Positions 22,373 through 32,900 of a stretch of 64,000 nt of DNA are shown one piece after another. The notes beneath the pieces were generated by a model. It was given only the letters and a program-made list of their open reading frames with translations, searched no databases and was not told the DNA's origin. The DNA comes from Narthecium ossifragum (Eukaryota > Streptophyta > Magnoliopsida > Dioscoreales > Nartheciaceae). Numbering within the stretch: the first letter of the stretch is position 1; each line of letters starts with the position of its first letter. The stretch is from NCBI GenBank assembly GCA_963920575.1, contig OY986966.1, positions 15,001 through 79,000 on the forward strand, given 5' to 3'. The translations under genes and the position numbers were made by a program.

Positions 22373-23613
22373 GCAATTTGCTACTCCCGCCCTCCACTGA
22401 CACTCCGCCCCTCATACACCAGCATTATCCCATTGAAATTTACTATTATACCCCATCTTCATTATTCTTCATTGTTATATGTTTCTTTGTTTTTGTTTTT
22501 TTCAATTTTGTTTAATGAAAATTTAGGACATAAGGAAAATGAATTTGGCGATTTGAAGGCCCAAGTCATGGAGAGATCTTCGATCTCCGATGAATCTTGT
22601 CGGGCTCATCGAGCCGATCAAAATGACTAGTCACACGCGTTATATTTTTCACATTGTTGACGTTCAACTTGATGGTCATTGTGGATTCAGGGCGATAGCC
22701 GCACTAATTAGATATGGTGAAAATGGTTGGTCTCAAATACGATTCGAGCCTATGGAAGAGATTTAACAAAATAAGGATTTATATGATAAACTTTATTCGG
22801 AACGGAATTTGATAGCTAATCTATCATTCTCACTGAATTGGTTCGAGCTGTGGGCACTAGAGATGTATTGGATGGACTCTATGTCTTTGGGAATTGTCAT
22901 CGCATCAAGGTACAATCTTGTACTGCATATATTTGATTTGAATGTTAGGAGTTGTTTTACTCACTTACCATTAAGGACTCCTCCAGTTCCAAACCAAGAG
23001 CGTCGAGAAATAACTATTACTCATGTTGGCAATCACTTCGTGCAAGTTTTTTTACACCCTCATTACCCTGTACCACCCATTCCAACGTGGTGGTGGCAAC
23101 ATTCATTGTACGAAGCTAAAGGATGGGCCACTAGTTATACGACACGTGTTTATTTGTGATACGAAGTAATATGTACAACACCAAGCGCACCAGGAGTAAA
23201 ATTTGGAGGCAATATTGATTAGAATTTGTATTTTTATATATTTTTGTGTATCTCTTTTTGGTGTATTGTTACATGTACTCTTCCCTGAACATGACTAAAT
23301 CAATATTAGCTTGGAGACTTTTCACAAAACACAATGCATTTTTTAATTATTAGTATTTTTATTATTTTCATATATATACTTTTTATTTTGATCCATATTT
23401 TTATATTTAAAAAAAATTAAATAATGACTCCCAAAATCTACAACTAAAAAATAAACAAACTGCTTATTCAAGAAAAAAACTTATAACAAAAAAAAATAAA
23501 AGAGAAGGGAAAGTCAATTATTGTGACTGAAGGGGTGAGGAGGCATAAATGAAATTTTATAAGTGGGGTCGGAGGGGCGGTGTGTCGGGGGGGCGGGAGT
23601 AGCAGCTCCCACT
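22373..23613 (+). mobile_element. Mutator-like element A (non-autonomous, OTU remnant)
   Basis: Terminal inverted repeats: the left end reads GCAATTTGCTACTCCCGCCC and the right end, reversed, a related GCTGCTACTCCCGCCCC. The 5' region (22378-22625) is closely related, in inverted orientation, to 28130-27880 of element B, and the 3' region (23160-23613) is an inverted copy of B's 3' region. Inside is only an OTU-type C-terminal domain; transposase core and N-terminus are missing. TGTTAA lies at each border (22367-22372, 23614-23619). Confidence 0.7.
22640..23159 (+). pseudogene. OTU-like cysteine protease domain of a MULE protein
   Basis: The frame shows VDVQLDGHCGFRAIAALIRY, where DGHC is the OTU catalytic Asp-Gly-x-Cys motif, and later THVGNHFVQVFLHPHYP, where the NHF His is the second catalytic residue. 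It ends WATSYTTRVYL and a stop. OTU domains remove ubiquitin-like modifiers and are fused to some plant Mutator-like transposases. A TAA in the MEEI..QNKDLYDKL region (22764) interrupts the frame, and no start codon links it to an upstream exon. The transposase part is gone, so no transposition function remains. Confidence 0.7.
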
Positions 23614-23923
23614 TGTTAAATGAGAGCTGCTACTCTCGCCCCTGACACAACCCCCCTCCGACCCCACTTATGAAATTCCATTTATACCCCTCACCCCTCC
23701 CAAGCCGCAATAGTTGATTTCCCATCCTTTTTTTCTCTTAATTTTATTATTTTTTTTTAGTTTTGTTTCTTTTGTTTTTTCATTAGCTTTGTTTCTTTTA
23801 TCTGTTTTCTTTATTCTTTTATCAATTTTATTTCTTTTTTGTTATCAGTTTATTTGTTAGTTGTAGATTTTGGGAGTCATTATTTATAAAATTTTAAAAA
23901 TATGGATCAAAATAAAAAGTGTA
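23160..23923. repeat. Palindromic junction of two MULE 3' ends
   Basis: 23290-23613 and 23620-23923 are inverted copies centred on TGTTAA at 23614-23619. For example TGGGGTCGGAGGGGCGG at 23573 mirrors CCCTCCGACCCCACTT at 23655, and the AT-rich parts also mirror each other. The mirror is interrupted by the LTR retrotransposon and resumes at 26755-26930. Confidence 0.8.
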
Positions 23924-24467
23924 TGTTACGAGCGGTCTACTCGTGATCCTCTCGTAATGGGTCTCTACTGCTCCAATCGATCAGAATCGGCCTGATCGGA
24001 CTTGATTTGAGTCCAATGGGCTGATTTGGCTAGATTGGTAAGGTGGATCTATGGTAGATATCTGGTGGAAGCTATATTATCTCTACTCCTATGATATTCT
24101 ACTCCTATGATAATCTATCAACTATTCTTAATCATTCATCTCAGCATAACCTAATACAAACTACTAAGATCCTTTTATAGAGACCTTGACAGAGTCCTAA
24201 TCCAACTAGAAAACTCCCTTGCTTAATTAGCAAGTAATAAGGTTTCAAACTCAATTCAACTTCCTAACTCAAATCAACTCTTAATTAATTCTTAACAATC
24301 AAATATTAACTAGGACTCAATTAAATATAAAAGACTAATGATAAATCCTAATTAAATACTCTACTTTGAACTAGGGAAGTCCAAGTCAAACTAGGAAAGA
24401 GGCTGAACCAGTTTGGTTCCTACACTGGGTTCGGGTCCAGTTGGTCGAGTCAGATCGACTCGTATCA
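23924..24467 (-). repeat. 3' LTR (minus-strand element)
   Basis: Begins TGTTACGAGCGGTC and ends GACTCGTATCA; preceded by TSD copy GTGTA (23919-23923). Confidence 0.92.
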
Positions 24468-26097
24468 TCCCCCATTTCTTCAGAATTGGCCTTGTCCTCA
24501 AGGCCAGAGTTAAGTCAGATAGGATGGCTCTATGTGGCTGGACCGAATCAACTTGCTTCTGTAGCTCTGGATTCGGTGGAGAGAAACCATGTCGATCCCA
24601 TGACGGGTCCAGGGGTAGCAGGGGCAAGGCTGAGGGAGCATCTGGGGGTCGATCTGACGACTCAGGTAACTCCAAGAATAAGATCTTCAATGGCTCTCCT
24701 GGATCATCCTCATCATGTCCCATTAGTAGAGTTGCCCATGACCATAGGATGAGATCTGATCTCCATGGTCTGATCAACTGTGCAGGGACTTGGCTTGAAT
24801 CTGGGTCAAGCTGGCTTTGGTCCAATCTGAAGTGAGGATGGCTGGACCATGCTTCTGCTGCACTAGTCTTGGCTAGAAGTTGGTTGAACCAAGTTGAATC
24901 TTCAGCTATGCTGAGTCGTACTCTGGTCCAAACGTGTCTGACATGGTTGGCTCTACCGGTGTCAATCTGGACTTGAGTCAGTTGAGCCAAACTGGTGTTA
25001 CCATCATAGTCAAATCTGATCAGATTGAATATGTCATCTGGATAAGGAGGGTAGCTCCATTCATGACTCACATCAACCTTTGAATGCTTGATCAACGGCT
25101 GAGGATGCATCTTGATCACCTGAAGTTGACCAGGATGGTCCTGATTGCTGGGGACTCTTGGATCAGGTTCAGATCGAAGATCGGAACAACTGGATCGAAG
25201 ATCGGGCTGATCAAACGGTTGGATCAAGTTGCAGTCTTGATCGGACGGCTGAGAAGCAGCCGGAGCTGGACCAACGGCGAAACGTGGTCGCCGGAGTGTG
25301 GCAACGACACAGGAAGCTTCGCAGGGACCTGGGGATTCCATCCGTACGGTTTGATCGCTGGATGGGGCATCGAACACGCCGGATCTGAAGGTGGTGGCGC
25401 GGTGGAGTTTGTTGCCGGTGATCGCCGGTGTTGTAGTCCGCGACGGTGCATGAGATCGTCGGGAACAGGTACGGGAAGGTCTTGGGACCTTTCTCGTGAG
25501 GTTTGATCTTCGGATCAACCTCGGATCTTGGTGGAGTGGAGGAGGCCGGAACAAAGGAGTTCGCCGAATTTGGATCTCGGCGATCGAGGCCTCAATCGGG
25601 GTCGTGGTTGACAACGACAGCGTCGGTGAGGGACGCCGGTGCTTCCTCGGTGGATGGGTGGGGAGGAAGACGTCGGACGGCGGCCTTGGAGTGGCGGCTC
25701 GGAGATGAGCCGACGGCGCGGATGACGAGCCGGGACGACGAAGGGTCGGCTCGGGGTGAGCCGGGCGTGGGTGAGGGTTAGCCGCGGCTTGAGCCAATCC
25801 GGGAGGAGAGAGAATATTCCGGGAAAAATCTGGAAAAATAGGTAAAATTCCAGAAAAATCATGGACATGAGTTGAACTCGGAGTTACAATTGGATTTGCT
25901 CTCGGAGTCTCAGTCGGAGTCCTAATCCGAGTTGGCTCGGGGTCAGGTTCCGTAATCTGGATTGCAGCTGGAGTAGGGGCCTGACTCGGAGTTATTGTTG
26001 ACCACCTATTGCAGATCTGCTCCCACTCCCTACTGGTGCGCTCCAAGTTTCTGCTTTGGCGTTCCATCATAGTTGAACAGAGCTTCAACTGGGCCTA
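24391..26097 (-). CDS. Long ORF of the non-autonomous LTR element, no known domain
   Basis: A 565-codon open frame (first in-frame ATG at 26088) crossing nearly the whole interior and running into the 3' LTR. Read upstream, an ATG at ~26146 starts MYGVLQESLEEQFLIL, interrupted by TAG at 26095-26097, then QLKLCSTMMERQSRNLERTS. This charged helical start resembles the leader of plant gag proteins. The rest is Pro/Ser/Arg-rich at first (for example PTLRRPGSSSAPSAHLR), then becomes hydrophilic with a stretch HVRHVWTRVRLSIAEDSTWF. I see no CCHC knuckle, capsid or enzyme motif. It may be a decayed gag, captured sequence, or a non-coding filler kept open by composition. Confidence 0.45.
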
Positions 26098-26192
26098 TAG
26101 AATCAGGAATTGCTCCTCCAAACTTTCCTGGAGTACTCCGTACATGGTGGCGAAGTTTCCAGTAGGGTCTGAACCGCACAGTCGGTGGAACG

Positions 26193-26207
26193 GAGCTCTG
26201 ATACCAA
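26193..26207 (-). promoter_or_regulatory. Primer-binding site
   Basis: The minus strand reads TTGGTATCAGAGCTC, 2 bases from the LTR, complementary in style to the 3' end of initiator Met-tRNA. It fixes the orientation of the element. Confidence 0.85.
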
Positions 26208-26209
26208 GT

Positions 26210-26754
26210 TGTTACGACCGGTCTACTCGTGATCCTCTCGTAATGGGTCTCTACTGCTCCAATCGATCAGAATCGGCCTGATCGAACTTGATTTGAGTCC
26301 AATGGGCTGATTTGGCTAGATTGGTAAGCTGGATCTATGGTAGATATCTGGTGGAAGCTATATTATCTCTACTCCTATGATATTCTACTCCTATGATAAT
26401 CTATCAACTATTCTTAATCATTCATCTCATGCATAACCTAATACAAACTACTAAGGTCCTTTTATAGAGACCTTGACAGAGTCCTAATCCAACTAGAAAA
26501 CCCCCTCGCTTAATTAGCAAGTAATAAGGTTTCAAACTCAATTCAACTTCCTAACTCAAATCAACTCTTAATTAATTCCTAACAATCAAATATTAACTAG
26601 GACTCAATTAAATATAAAAGACTAATGATAAATCCTAATTAAATACTCTAGTTTGAATTAGGGAAGTCCAAATCAAACTAGGAAAGAGGCTGAACCAGTT
26701 TGGTTCCTCTTCTGGGTTCGGGTCCAGTTGGTCGAGTCGGATCGACTCGTATCA
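26210..26754 (-). repeat. 5' LTR (minus-strand element)
   Basis: Begins TGTTACGACCGGTC and ends GACTCGTATCA; followed by TSD copy GTATA (26755-26759). Confidence 0.92.
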
Positions 26755-26934
26755 GTATATATATGAAAAGAATAAAAATACTAATAATTAAAAAATACAT
26801 TAGCCATGTTCAGGGAAGAGTACATGTAACAATACATCAAAAAGAGATACACAAAAATATATAAAAATACAAATTCTAATCAATATTGTCTCCAAATTCT
26901 GCTCCCGGTGCGCTTGGTGATGTACCTATTACTT

Positions 26935-27327
26935 CGTACCACAAATAAGATGACACTTTGGCAGCTTGCCGCCTTTTAATTTAGCAGATTTTTTAATAAC
27001 CACCGCAGTACCATTCTCCAGACCAACTATCTTCGCCCAATTTATCATATCTTCTCTACTTCCAAATATCTATATAAAAAAATATAACGAAAATGTATAA
27101 GTGCAACATTATCCAGTTTTAACTTAAATATATCTATATAAAAAAATATAACGAAGATTTATAAGTGCAACATTATCCAGTCTTAACATAAAACAATGAT
27201 AATAACTAACATGATCGGTGGTAAATTGGGTTGTATAATCGCGACTGTTCATGTCGATGCTCTCCCCATCAGGAACAACATTCTCAAATGAACAACTATC
27301 TGAAAAAGAACCGAAATAGTCATCCAT
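26935..27327 (-). pseudogene. MULE transposase N-terminal exons (remnant)
   Basis: Exon 1 (27327-27210) reads MDDYFGSFSDSCSFENVVPD and ends YTTQFTTDH before a GT donor. The next exon (about 27085-26935) reads IFGSREDMINWAKIVGLENG then TAVVIKKSAKLKGG and a stop soon after LICGTK. The SREDxxxWAxxVGxENG pattern is the FAR1/MULE-type N-terminal domain found ahead of some plant Mutator transposases. Downstream MULE coding sequence is deleted, the frame running directly into the element's 3' region. Confidence 0.65.
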
Positions 27328-27514
27328 CTTTGCTCACTCTCTTCTGTCAACCTCCCTCAACAAACTATCACATCATCTGGAAGTATTGGATACATATGCT
27401 TTATATAGAAGAAAATAGTAGGTTTGTTGTTGAAAGCTCATCTATGGAATAAATGGCTTATTGCATCTCATTGCCCTACCCTCTTAAAATAACTATTTCT
27501 TTCTCATTTATACC

Positions 27515-27693
27515 GTATATCCCACATATCAATCAATGCACCTTGGGATGCTAAATTCTGGTATCCCACATATCAATGCACCTTGGGATGCTAAATTCTG
27601 GTATCCCACATATTAATGCATCTTATGATGCTAAATCCCACATATCAATGCACCTTGTGATGCTAAATTCTGATATCCCACATATCAATGCAC
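27515..27693. repeat. 40-bp tandem array (about 4.5 units)
   Basis: Units begin TATCCCACATATCAATGCAC and continue CTTGGGATGCTAAATTCTGG; one unit is shortened by ~6 bp. It lies between the MULE B first exon and its 5' terminal region. Confidence 0.9.
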
Positions 27694-28287
27694 CTTTAAT
27701 GTAGGATCAAGTCCAGATCCAGACCTGGCTGAGCCCGACCCGGAGAGGCTTCCTAGACGATTCGGTCGCGTTCGGACTCCATCCGTCTGACTCAGATCTC
27801 CTTACGATCGTGACCGTCGGATGGGCATAACTTTCGACCTCGGTGTCCGATCGGGGCGTGCGACCAGCCGTTTCGACCGGCTCGACAAGCCCGACAAGAT
27901 TCATGGGAGATCAAAAATCTCCCCATGACTTGGGCCATCAAATCACCAAATTCCTTCTCCTTATGCCCTAATTTTTCATTAAACAACTGAAAAAAAAAAA
28001 CAAAAAAACAAATATAGCAATTATGAGAACAATGGAGGGGGGTATTATAGTACTTTTGAAGTAGATAATGCAGGGGGCGGGGTGTCAGAGGGGGCGGGGG
28101 GGGGGGGGGGGGGCGGGCGTAGCAATTCGCTGTTAAATTCAGGCTGCAGGTCTCGGCTGACTTCAGTAATGCCTCGCGCTGCGACATATCTGTATTTAGC
28201 AGTTGGCCTGGACGAGCCACGAGAAACCACCTCCCGAGCCTCGCCGCCTTACATACAATTTTTTCAGTAACCTCTCGGTGAGCCAAA

Positions 28288-29538
28288 ATGCCGGAGGCCG
28301 CCGACGATAAGAGGGAAGGAGTGGCCGTGGTTGTAGGTGCAACAGGGCTTGTCGGCAGAGAGGTGGTTAGGTTCATACTCCGCTCACTAAAGCAGCAGGG
28401 CAACGGATCCAGCTCCTTCCCATCTGCATCTGCATCTGCATCTGCATCTGCATGGGCGGCCGTGTATGGTGTCGCCCGCAGCCGCCCCGATGATGACCGC
28501 GATGATGCCGCCGATCCGTCCTATCGCTTTTTAGAGTGCGATCTGTTGGACCGCGAGGATGTACTTGGGAAGCTGTTGCCGTTGGCGGAGCATGTGACCC
28601 ACTTATTCTGGGTGACTTGGAGCAGCAAGTCCCCCTTGGGCACCGCCGACTGCCGCGATCACAACCGGGCCATGCTCTCGAACACCCTCGACGCCCTCCT
28701 CCCCATCACCGGTAGCGCCCTCTGCCACGTGTCCCTCCAGACGGGCGCTGGAGGCTATGTGTCCCTTCTGGCGCCGTCGCCCGACGATGACAATGCGGTA
28801 TGCTACTTCGAGGAGGAGAGCCCAAGGGTGGACGGGGTGGCACACGAGTTCTACTATGTCCTGGAGGACCTGCTCAGGGAGAGGCTGAGCAGGAGAATCG
28901 GTTGGTCAGTGCACCGGCCAGGACTGGTGCTTGGCGCCTCCGGTAGGTCCTTCTACAATATCATGGGCTGCCTGGGCGTTTATGCCAGCGTGTGCAAGCA
29001 CTTGGGGCTCCCTTTCATCTTTGGTGGCAACCGGAAATGCTGGGAAGTGCCCTACATTGACGTCTCCGATGCCAGGCTCGTAGCCGACCAGCTCATCTGG
29101 CGGGCCGGCTCCTCGTACTCTTCCTCGCCATCATCGTCGTTGCGGTATGGCGAAGCCTTCAATGCGGTGAATGAGACCCTTTTCACTTGGAAGGAAGTCT
29201 GGCCAGCGCTAGCGTCCAAGTTTGATTTGCTGCCGAACAATACCAGTGCGGACGACATTGATGCGTTGTTCTCTGAGACATTCACGTTCGCAGGGCTCAT
29301 GGCCGACAAGGGAGCGGTGTGGGACGCAATTGTGGAGAGGCAGGGTCTGCGCCGCACCCGGATGGAGGACCTGGCCAACTGGGGGTTCCTCGATGGTATG
29401 CTCCGCTGCCAAGGGAGAATGCTGGTGAGCCGAGAGAAGGCCCGCCGCTTGGGCTTCTCCACCACCAATGGCCAGGATCCGACTGCCTCCTTCCTCTACT
29501 GGGTGGACCGTATGCGGGAGGAGCGGCTCATCCCTTGA
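28288..29538 (+). CDS. PRISE family enone reductase (progesterone 5-beta-reductase/iridoid synthase-like)
   Basis: Intronless 416-codon gene, close to the family length (~390). It has the Rossmann motif GATGLVG (residues 17-23), VTHLFWVTWSS, HVSLQTGAGGYVSLL, HEFYYVLEDLL (Tyr189/190) and IGWSVHRPGLVLGAS, and ends YWVDRMREERLIP. PRISE enzymes are NADPH-dependent short-chain dehydrogenase-like proteins that reduce enones such as progesterone or 8-oxogeranial. The catalytic Tyr region is present, but the partner Lys of the family motif QTG-x-K-H-Y is Gly155 here. Residues ~47-56 are a Ser-Ala run coded by a GCATCT hexamer repeat (28426-28454). The start codon (AAAATGCC) is well placed and GC content is high. 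A MULE ends ~150 bp upstream and may supply or disturb its promoter. Likely the orthologue group of Arabidopsis At5g58750 (from memory). Confidence 0.9.
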   Translation: MPEAADDKREGVAVVVGATGLVGREVVRFILRSLKQQGNGSSSFPSASASASASAWAAVYGVARSRPDDDRDDAADPSYRFLECDLLDREDVLGKLLPLAEHVTHLFWVTWSSKSPLGTADCRDHNRAMLSNTLDALLPITGSALCHVSLQTGAGGYVSLLAPSPDDDNAVCYFEEESPRVDGVAHEFYYVLEDLLRERLSRRIGWSVHRPGLVLGASGRSFYNIMGCLGVYASVCKHLGLPFIFGGNRKCWEVPYIDVSDARLVADQLIWRAGSSYSSSPSSSLRYGEAFNAVNETLFTWKEVWPALASKFDLLPNNTSADDIDALFSETFTFAGLMADKGAVWDAIVERQGLRRTRMEDLANWGFLDGMLRCQGRMLVSREKARRLGFSTTNGQDPTASFLYWVDRMREERLIP

Positions 29539-29975
29539 TGGCGGGGAGATTTCTATCGCATTGCAGCGCAGCGAATCTTTATGCACATCTGACGGTGATA
29601 ACAATATATAGCTGCTGCGGAGATCGCTTCTTCTATGGATTTAGGAGAATTGTTAGTTTGATATTATAGTTTTTAGGTTGTTGCGGTTTTCCCCTTGAAT
29701 AAAATTATAGTTTCGGATTTGTACTTTTCTGAATAAATTTTTAGTTTTGAATTTGGAAGGTGATCTGCCGCTTTGGGTGTAAGGATCAAGGTGTACACAT
29801 CTTCTTTAGCTTTCCTACAGCTTCCCATGCCAGTCTCCTTGCTGATATCATGGGGATCAGCACTAACTACTGTGCTGAGCTGCCAGTGGATCTCCATGGC
29901 TCACCGCGGCTGTTTTTTCTTCTTGCTTTTGCATCGGAAGGGAATAGACATTTATCAAGGTAAACGAAAGGTAAT
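29539..29975. other. 3' region of PRISE, no gene
   Basis: Contains AATAAA-like signals (29697, 29731) suited to polyadenylation of PRISE. No further ORF is credible. Confidence 0.5.
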
Positions 29976-29983
29976 TTAGATCA

Positions 29984-32900
29984 CGGGGCAATTGGTGATA
30001 GGTACTCCAAACACTTTCGGTACGGCTTAGAGTACCTAATAGATTTCTTTAAGACTTTTACGACCTTTTTATGGTCAAAAGACTATAATATCCATGTATT
30101 CTCACGGGCTGCTCGGCATCTCCTTTTAGAATAGGAGCATCTCTGCGTCAAGATCTCCGACGAGACGGCGAAAACCTCCGACGAACCCGACCTCCGATGA
30201 CCTCCGGCGAAGACCTCCGTCAGATCAAACCCCGTCTAAACCAACCGTCCCACCCTCTCTTCTACTCTCACCTCAAGATCCCCCTCGCCCCCTTCAACCC
30301 GCCGGCGACCCACTGCCATGACCTCGCTGGAGCTCCACCCTTCTTTCCCGTCGCCTCCAGCACCCCCCCCCACGAGCCCTCCTCCACCAACCACGGCGAC
30401 CCCCACGAGTCCGGCAGCTACTGAGGCGGCCAATCTCTCCTCTCCCCTCGCCTCCGCTCGCCACTGCGTCCGCGTTCTCCTTCGCCGGCGAGTTCTGCAA
30501 TCTCCAACGCCCACTTCTTCGCCGGCGATCTCTGGAATCTCCTTTGCGCCTCCGGCCAGATCCGCCGATATCCGGCACGATCGAAGACGTCGGCCTCCTC
30601 AAGACCCACCGACGAGCCGCCATGGATCCGTCTAAACCACCGGTAAACGACACGATCCAAGCCGTTGGATTGACTCCCCACGCTCAGCCTACCTCTCCTC
30701 CGATCTCCCCGGCCGCCGATCGTCTCTCCTCGCCGGCGATAAAGCTCCGGCAACTGTGAGCCGTCGGAAAAAATAAAACAACAAATGAAGGAGGGAGAGA
30801 GAGACGTGGAGAGAGAAAACAAAGGAAAAAATGAGGGAAAATAATGAATATATGAGAAAAATGAAAAAAAAAATAATGGAAAAGAAGAAAAAATTAGGAT
30901 AAAATAAGTGAAATATTGGAAAAATAGGAAAACTTTTTTCGTTACTTTCCGCCAACTTACTTTCCACAAATTATTTTCCATCAAAGTTATTTTTCACAAA
31001 AAAATATGTAGAAAAAATCAATTAAAATAAAAAAATATGAGAGAAAATCACACATATTTTTCATATTACTCTCCACAAGTTACTTTTCACGAATTCATCA
31101 TGAAGAGCTTAAGTTACTTTCCACGGCCGTGACAAGTTACTTTCAACAAAAAATATACGAAAAAATCGGCTAAAATAAGGAAAATATGGGGAAAAATCAC
31201 ACATATTTTTCATATTACTTTCCACAAGTTACTTTCTACGCATTCATCATAGAGAGCTCAAGTTACTTTCCACAACCGTGGTAAGTTACTTTTCGCCGTC
31301 AAAGTTATTTTTCACAAATAATATGCGAAAAAAATCGGCTAAAATAAGGGAAATATTGGGAAAATCACACATATTTTTCATATTACTTTCCACAAGCGAC
31401 TTTCCACGAATTCATCATGGAGAGCTCAAGTTATTTTCCACAACCGTGGCAAGTTACTTTCCACAAAAAATATGCTGAAAAAATTAGTTAAAATAAGAAA
31501 ATTATGGGGAAAATCACACATATTTTTCAAAGTTACTTTCCACGAATTCATCATGCAGAGCTCCAATTTATTTTCCACAACCGTGGCAAGTTACTTTCCA
31601 CAAAAAATATGCTGAAAAAATCGGCTAAAATAAGGAAAATATGGGGAAAAATCACATATTTTTCATGTTACTTTCCACAATTTGCTTTTCATGAATTCAT
31701 CATGAAGTGCTCAAGTTACTTTCCACAACCGTGACAAGCTACTTTCCACAACAGTCAAAGTTACTTTTTCACAAAAAATATGCGGAAAGAATCGGCTAAA
31801 ATAAGAAAATTATGGGGAAAAATCATATATATTTTTCATGTTACTTTCCACAAGTTACTTTCCAAAAATTCATTATAGAGAGCTCAAATTACTTTCCACA
31901 ACCGTGGCAAGTTACTTTCCACCGTCAAAATTACTTTTCACAAAAAAAAAATGGAAACAATCGGCTAAAATAAGAAAAATATGGGGAAAAATCATACATA
32001 TTTTCCATGTTACTTTCTACAAGTTACTTTCCACGAATTCATCATGAAGAGCTCAATTTACTTTCCACGATCATGGCAAGTTACTTTTCACCGTCAAAGT
32101 TACTTCCCACAAATAATATGCAGAAACAAATCGGCTAAAATAAGAGAAAAATGGGAAAAAAATCACACATATTTTTCATGTTACTTTCCACGAATTTATC
32201 ATGGAGAGCTTAAGTTACTTTCCACAGCCGTGGCAAGTTACTTTCTGCCGTCAAAGTTACTTTCCATAAATAATATGTGAAAAAATTGGCTAAAATAAGG
32301 AAAATATGGGAAAAAAGCACACATATTTTCATGCTACTTTCCACGAGTTACTTTCCATTAATTCATCATAGAGCTCAAGTTACTTTCCACAATTGTGGTA
32401 AGTTACTTTCAACCATCAAAGTTACTTTCCACAAATAATATGCTGAAAAAATCGGCTAAAATAAGAAAAATATGGGGATAAATCACACATATTTTCATGT
32501 TACTTTCCATAAGTTACTTTCCATGAATTTACCATGAAGAGCTCAAGTTACTTTCCACAATCATGGCAAGTTACTTTCCACCGTCAAAGCTCTTTCTAAA
32601 AATAATATGCAGAAAAAATCGGCTAAAATAAGAAAAATATGAGGAAAAATCATAAATATTTTTCATGTTACTTTCCACGAGTTATTTTCTATGAATTTAT
32701 CATGGAGAGCTTAAATTACTTTCCTCAACAGTGGCAAGTTACTTTCCACCGTCAAAGTTACTTTCCACAAATAATATGCGGAAAAAATCGGCTAAAATAA
32801 GAAAAATACGGGAAAAAATCACACATATTTTCATGTTAATTTTCACGAGTTACTTTCCATGAATTCATCATGGAGCTCAAATTACTTTCCACAATCGTGG

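Larger units (their letters stand above)
23924..26754 (-). mobile_element. Non-autonomous LTR retrotransposon (2.83 kb)
   Basis: Complete structure: LTRs of 544 and 545 bp starting TGTTACGA and ending GTATCA, a primer-binding site beside the right LTR (minus strand TGGTATCAGAGC, initiator Met-tRNA type), a polypurine tract beside the left LTR (minus strand GAAATGGGGGA), and a 5-bp target duplication GTGTA/GTATA. The second TSD copy matches the empty site still visible in MULE A (AAAAAGTATATATATG). It is therefore inserted in minus orientation and nested in MULE B. I count roughly 15 differences between the LTRs (~97% identity), so insertion is fairly recent. No protease, RT, RNase H or integrase is present. 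Confidence 0.92.
23620..28130 (-). mobile_element. Mutator-like element B (split by an LTR retrotransposon)
   Basis: Second MULE, in opposite orientation to element A. Its 5' TIR is at ~28130 (GGGGCGGGCGTAGCAATTCGC on the plus strand) and its 3' TIR at ~23620. It keeps two N-terminal exons (27327-27210 and ~27085-26935) and 3' sequence but has lost the catalytic core and the OTU domain. A 40-bp tandem array lies in its 5' part. An LTR element is nested at 23924-26754. TGTTAA lies at both borders (23614, 28131). Confidence 0.7.

Noticed and set aside
27086..28403. Minus-strand 203-codon frame 27792-28403
   Set aside because: It runs from antisense PRISE into the MULE B end; a chance open frame across unrelated DNA.
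30236..30984. Long minus-strand frames up to 188 codons
   Set aside because: Low-complexity Arg/Gly/Phe-rich translations of the GC-rich arm and AT-rich start of the satellite; no domain.
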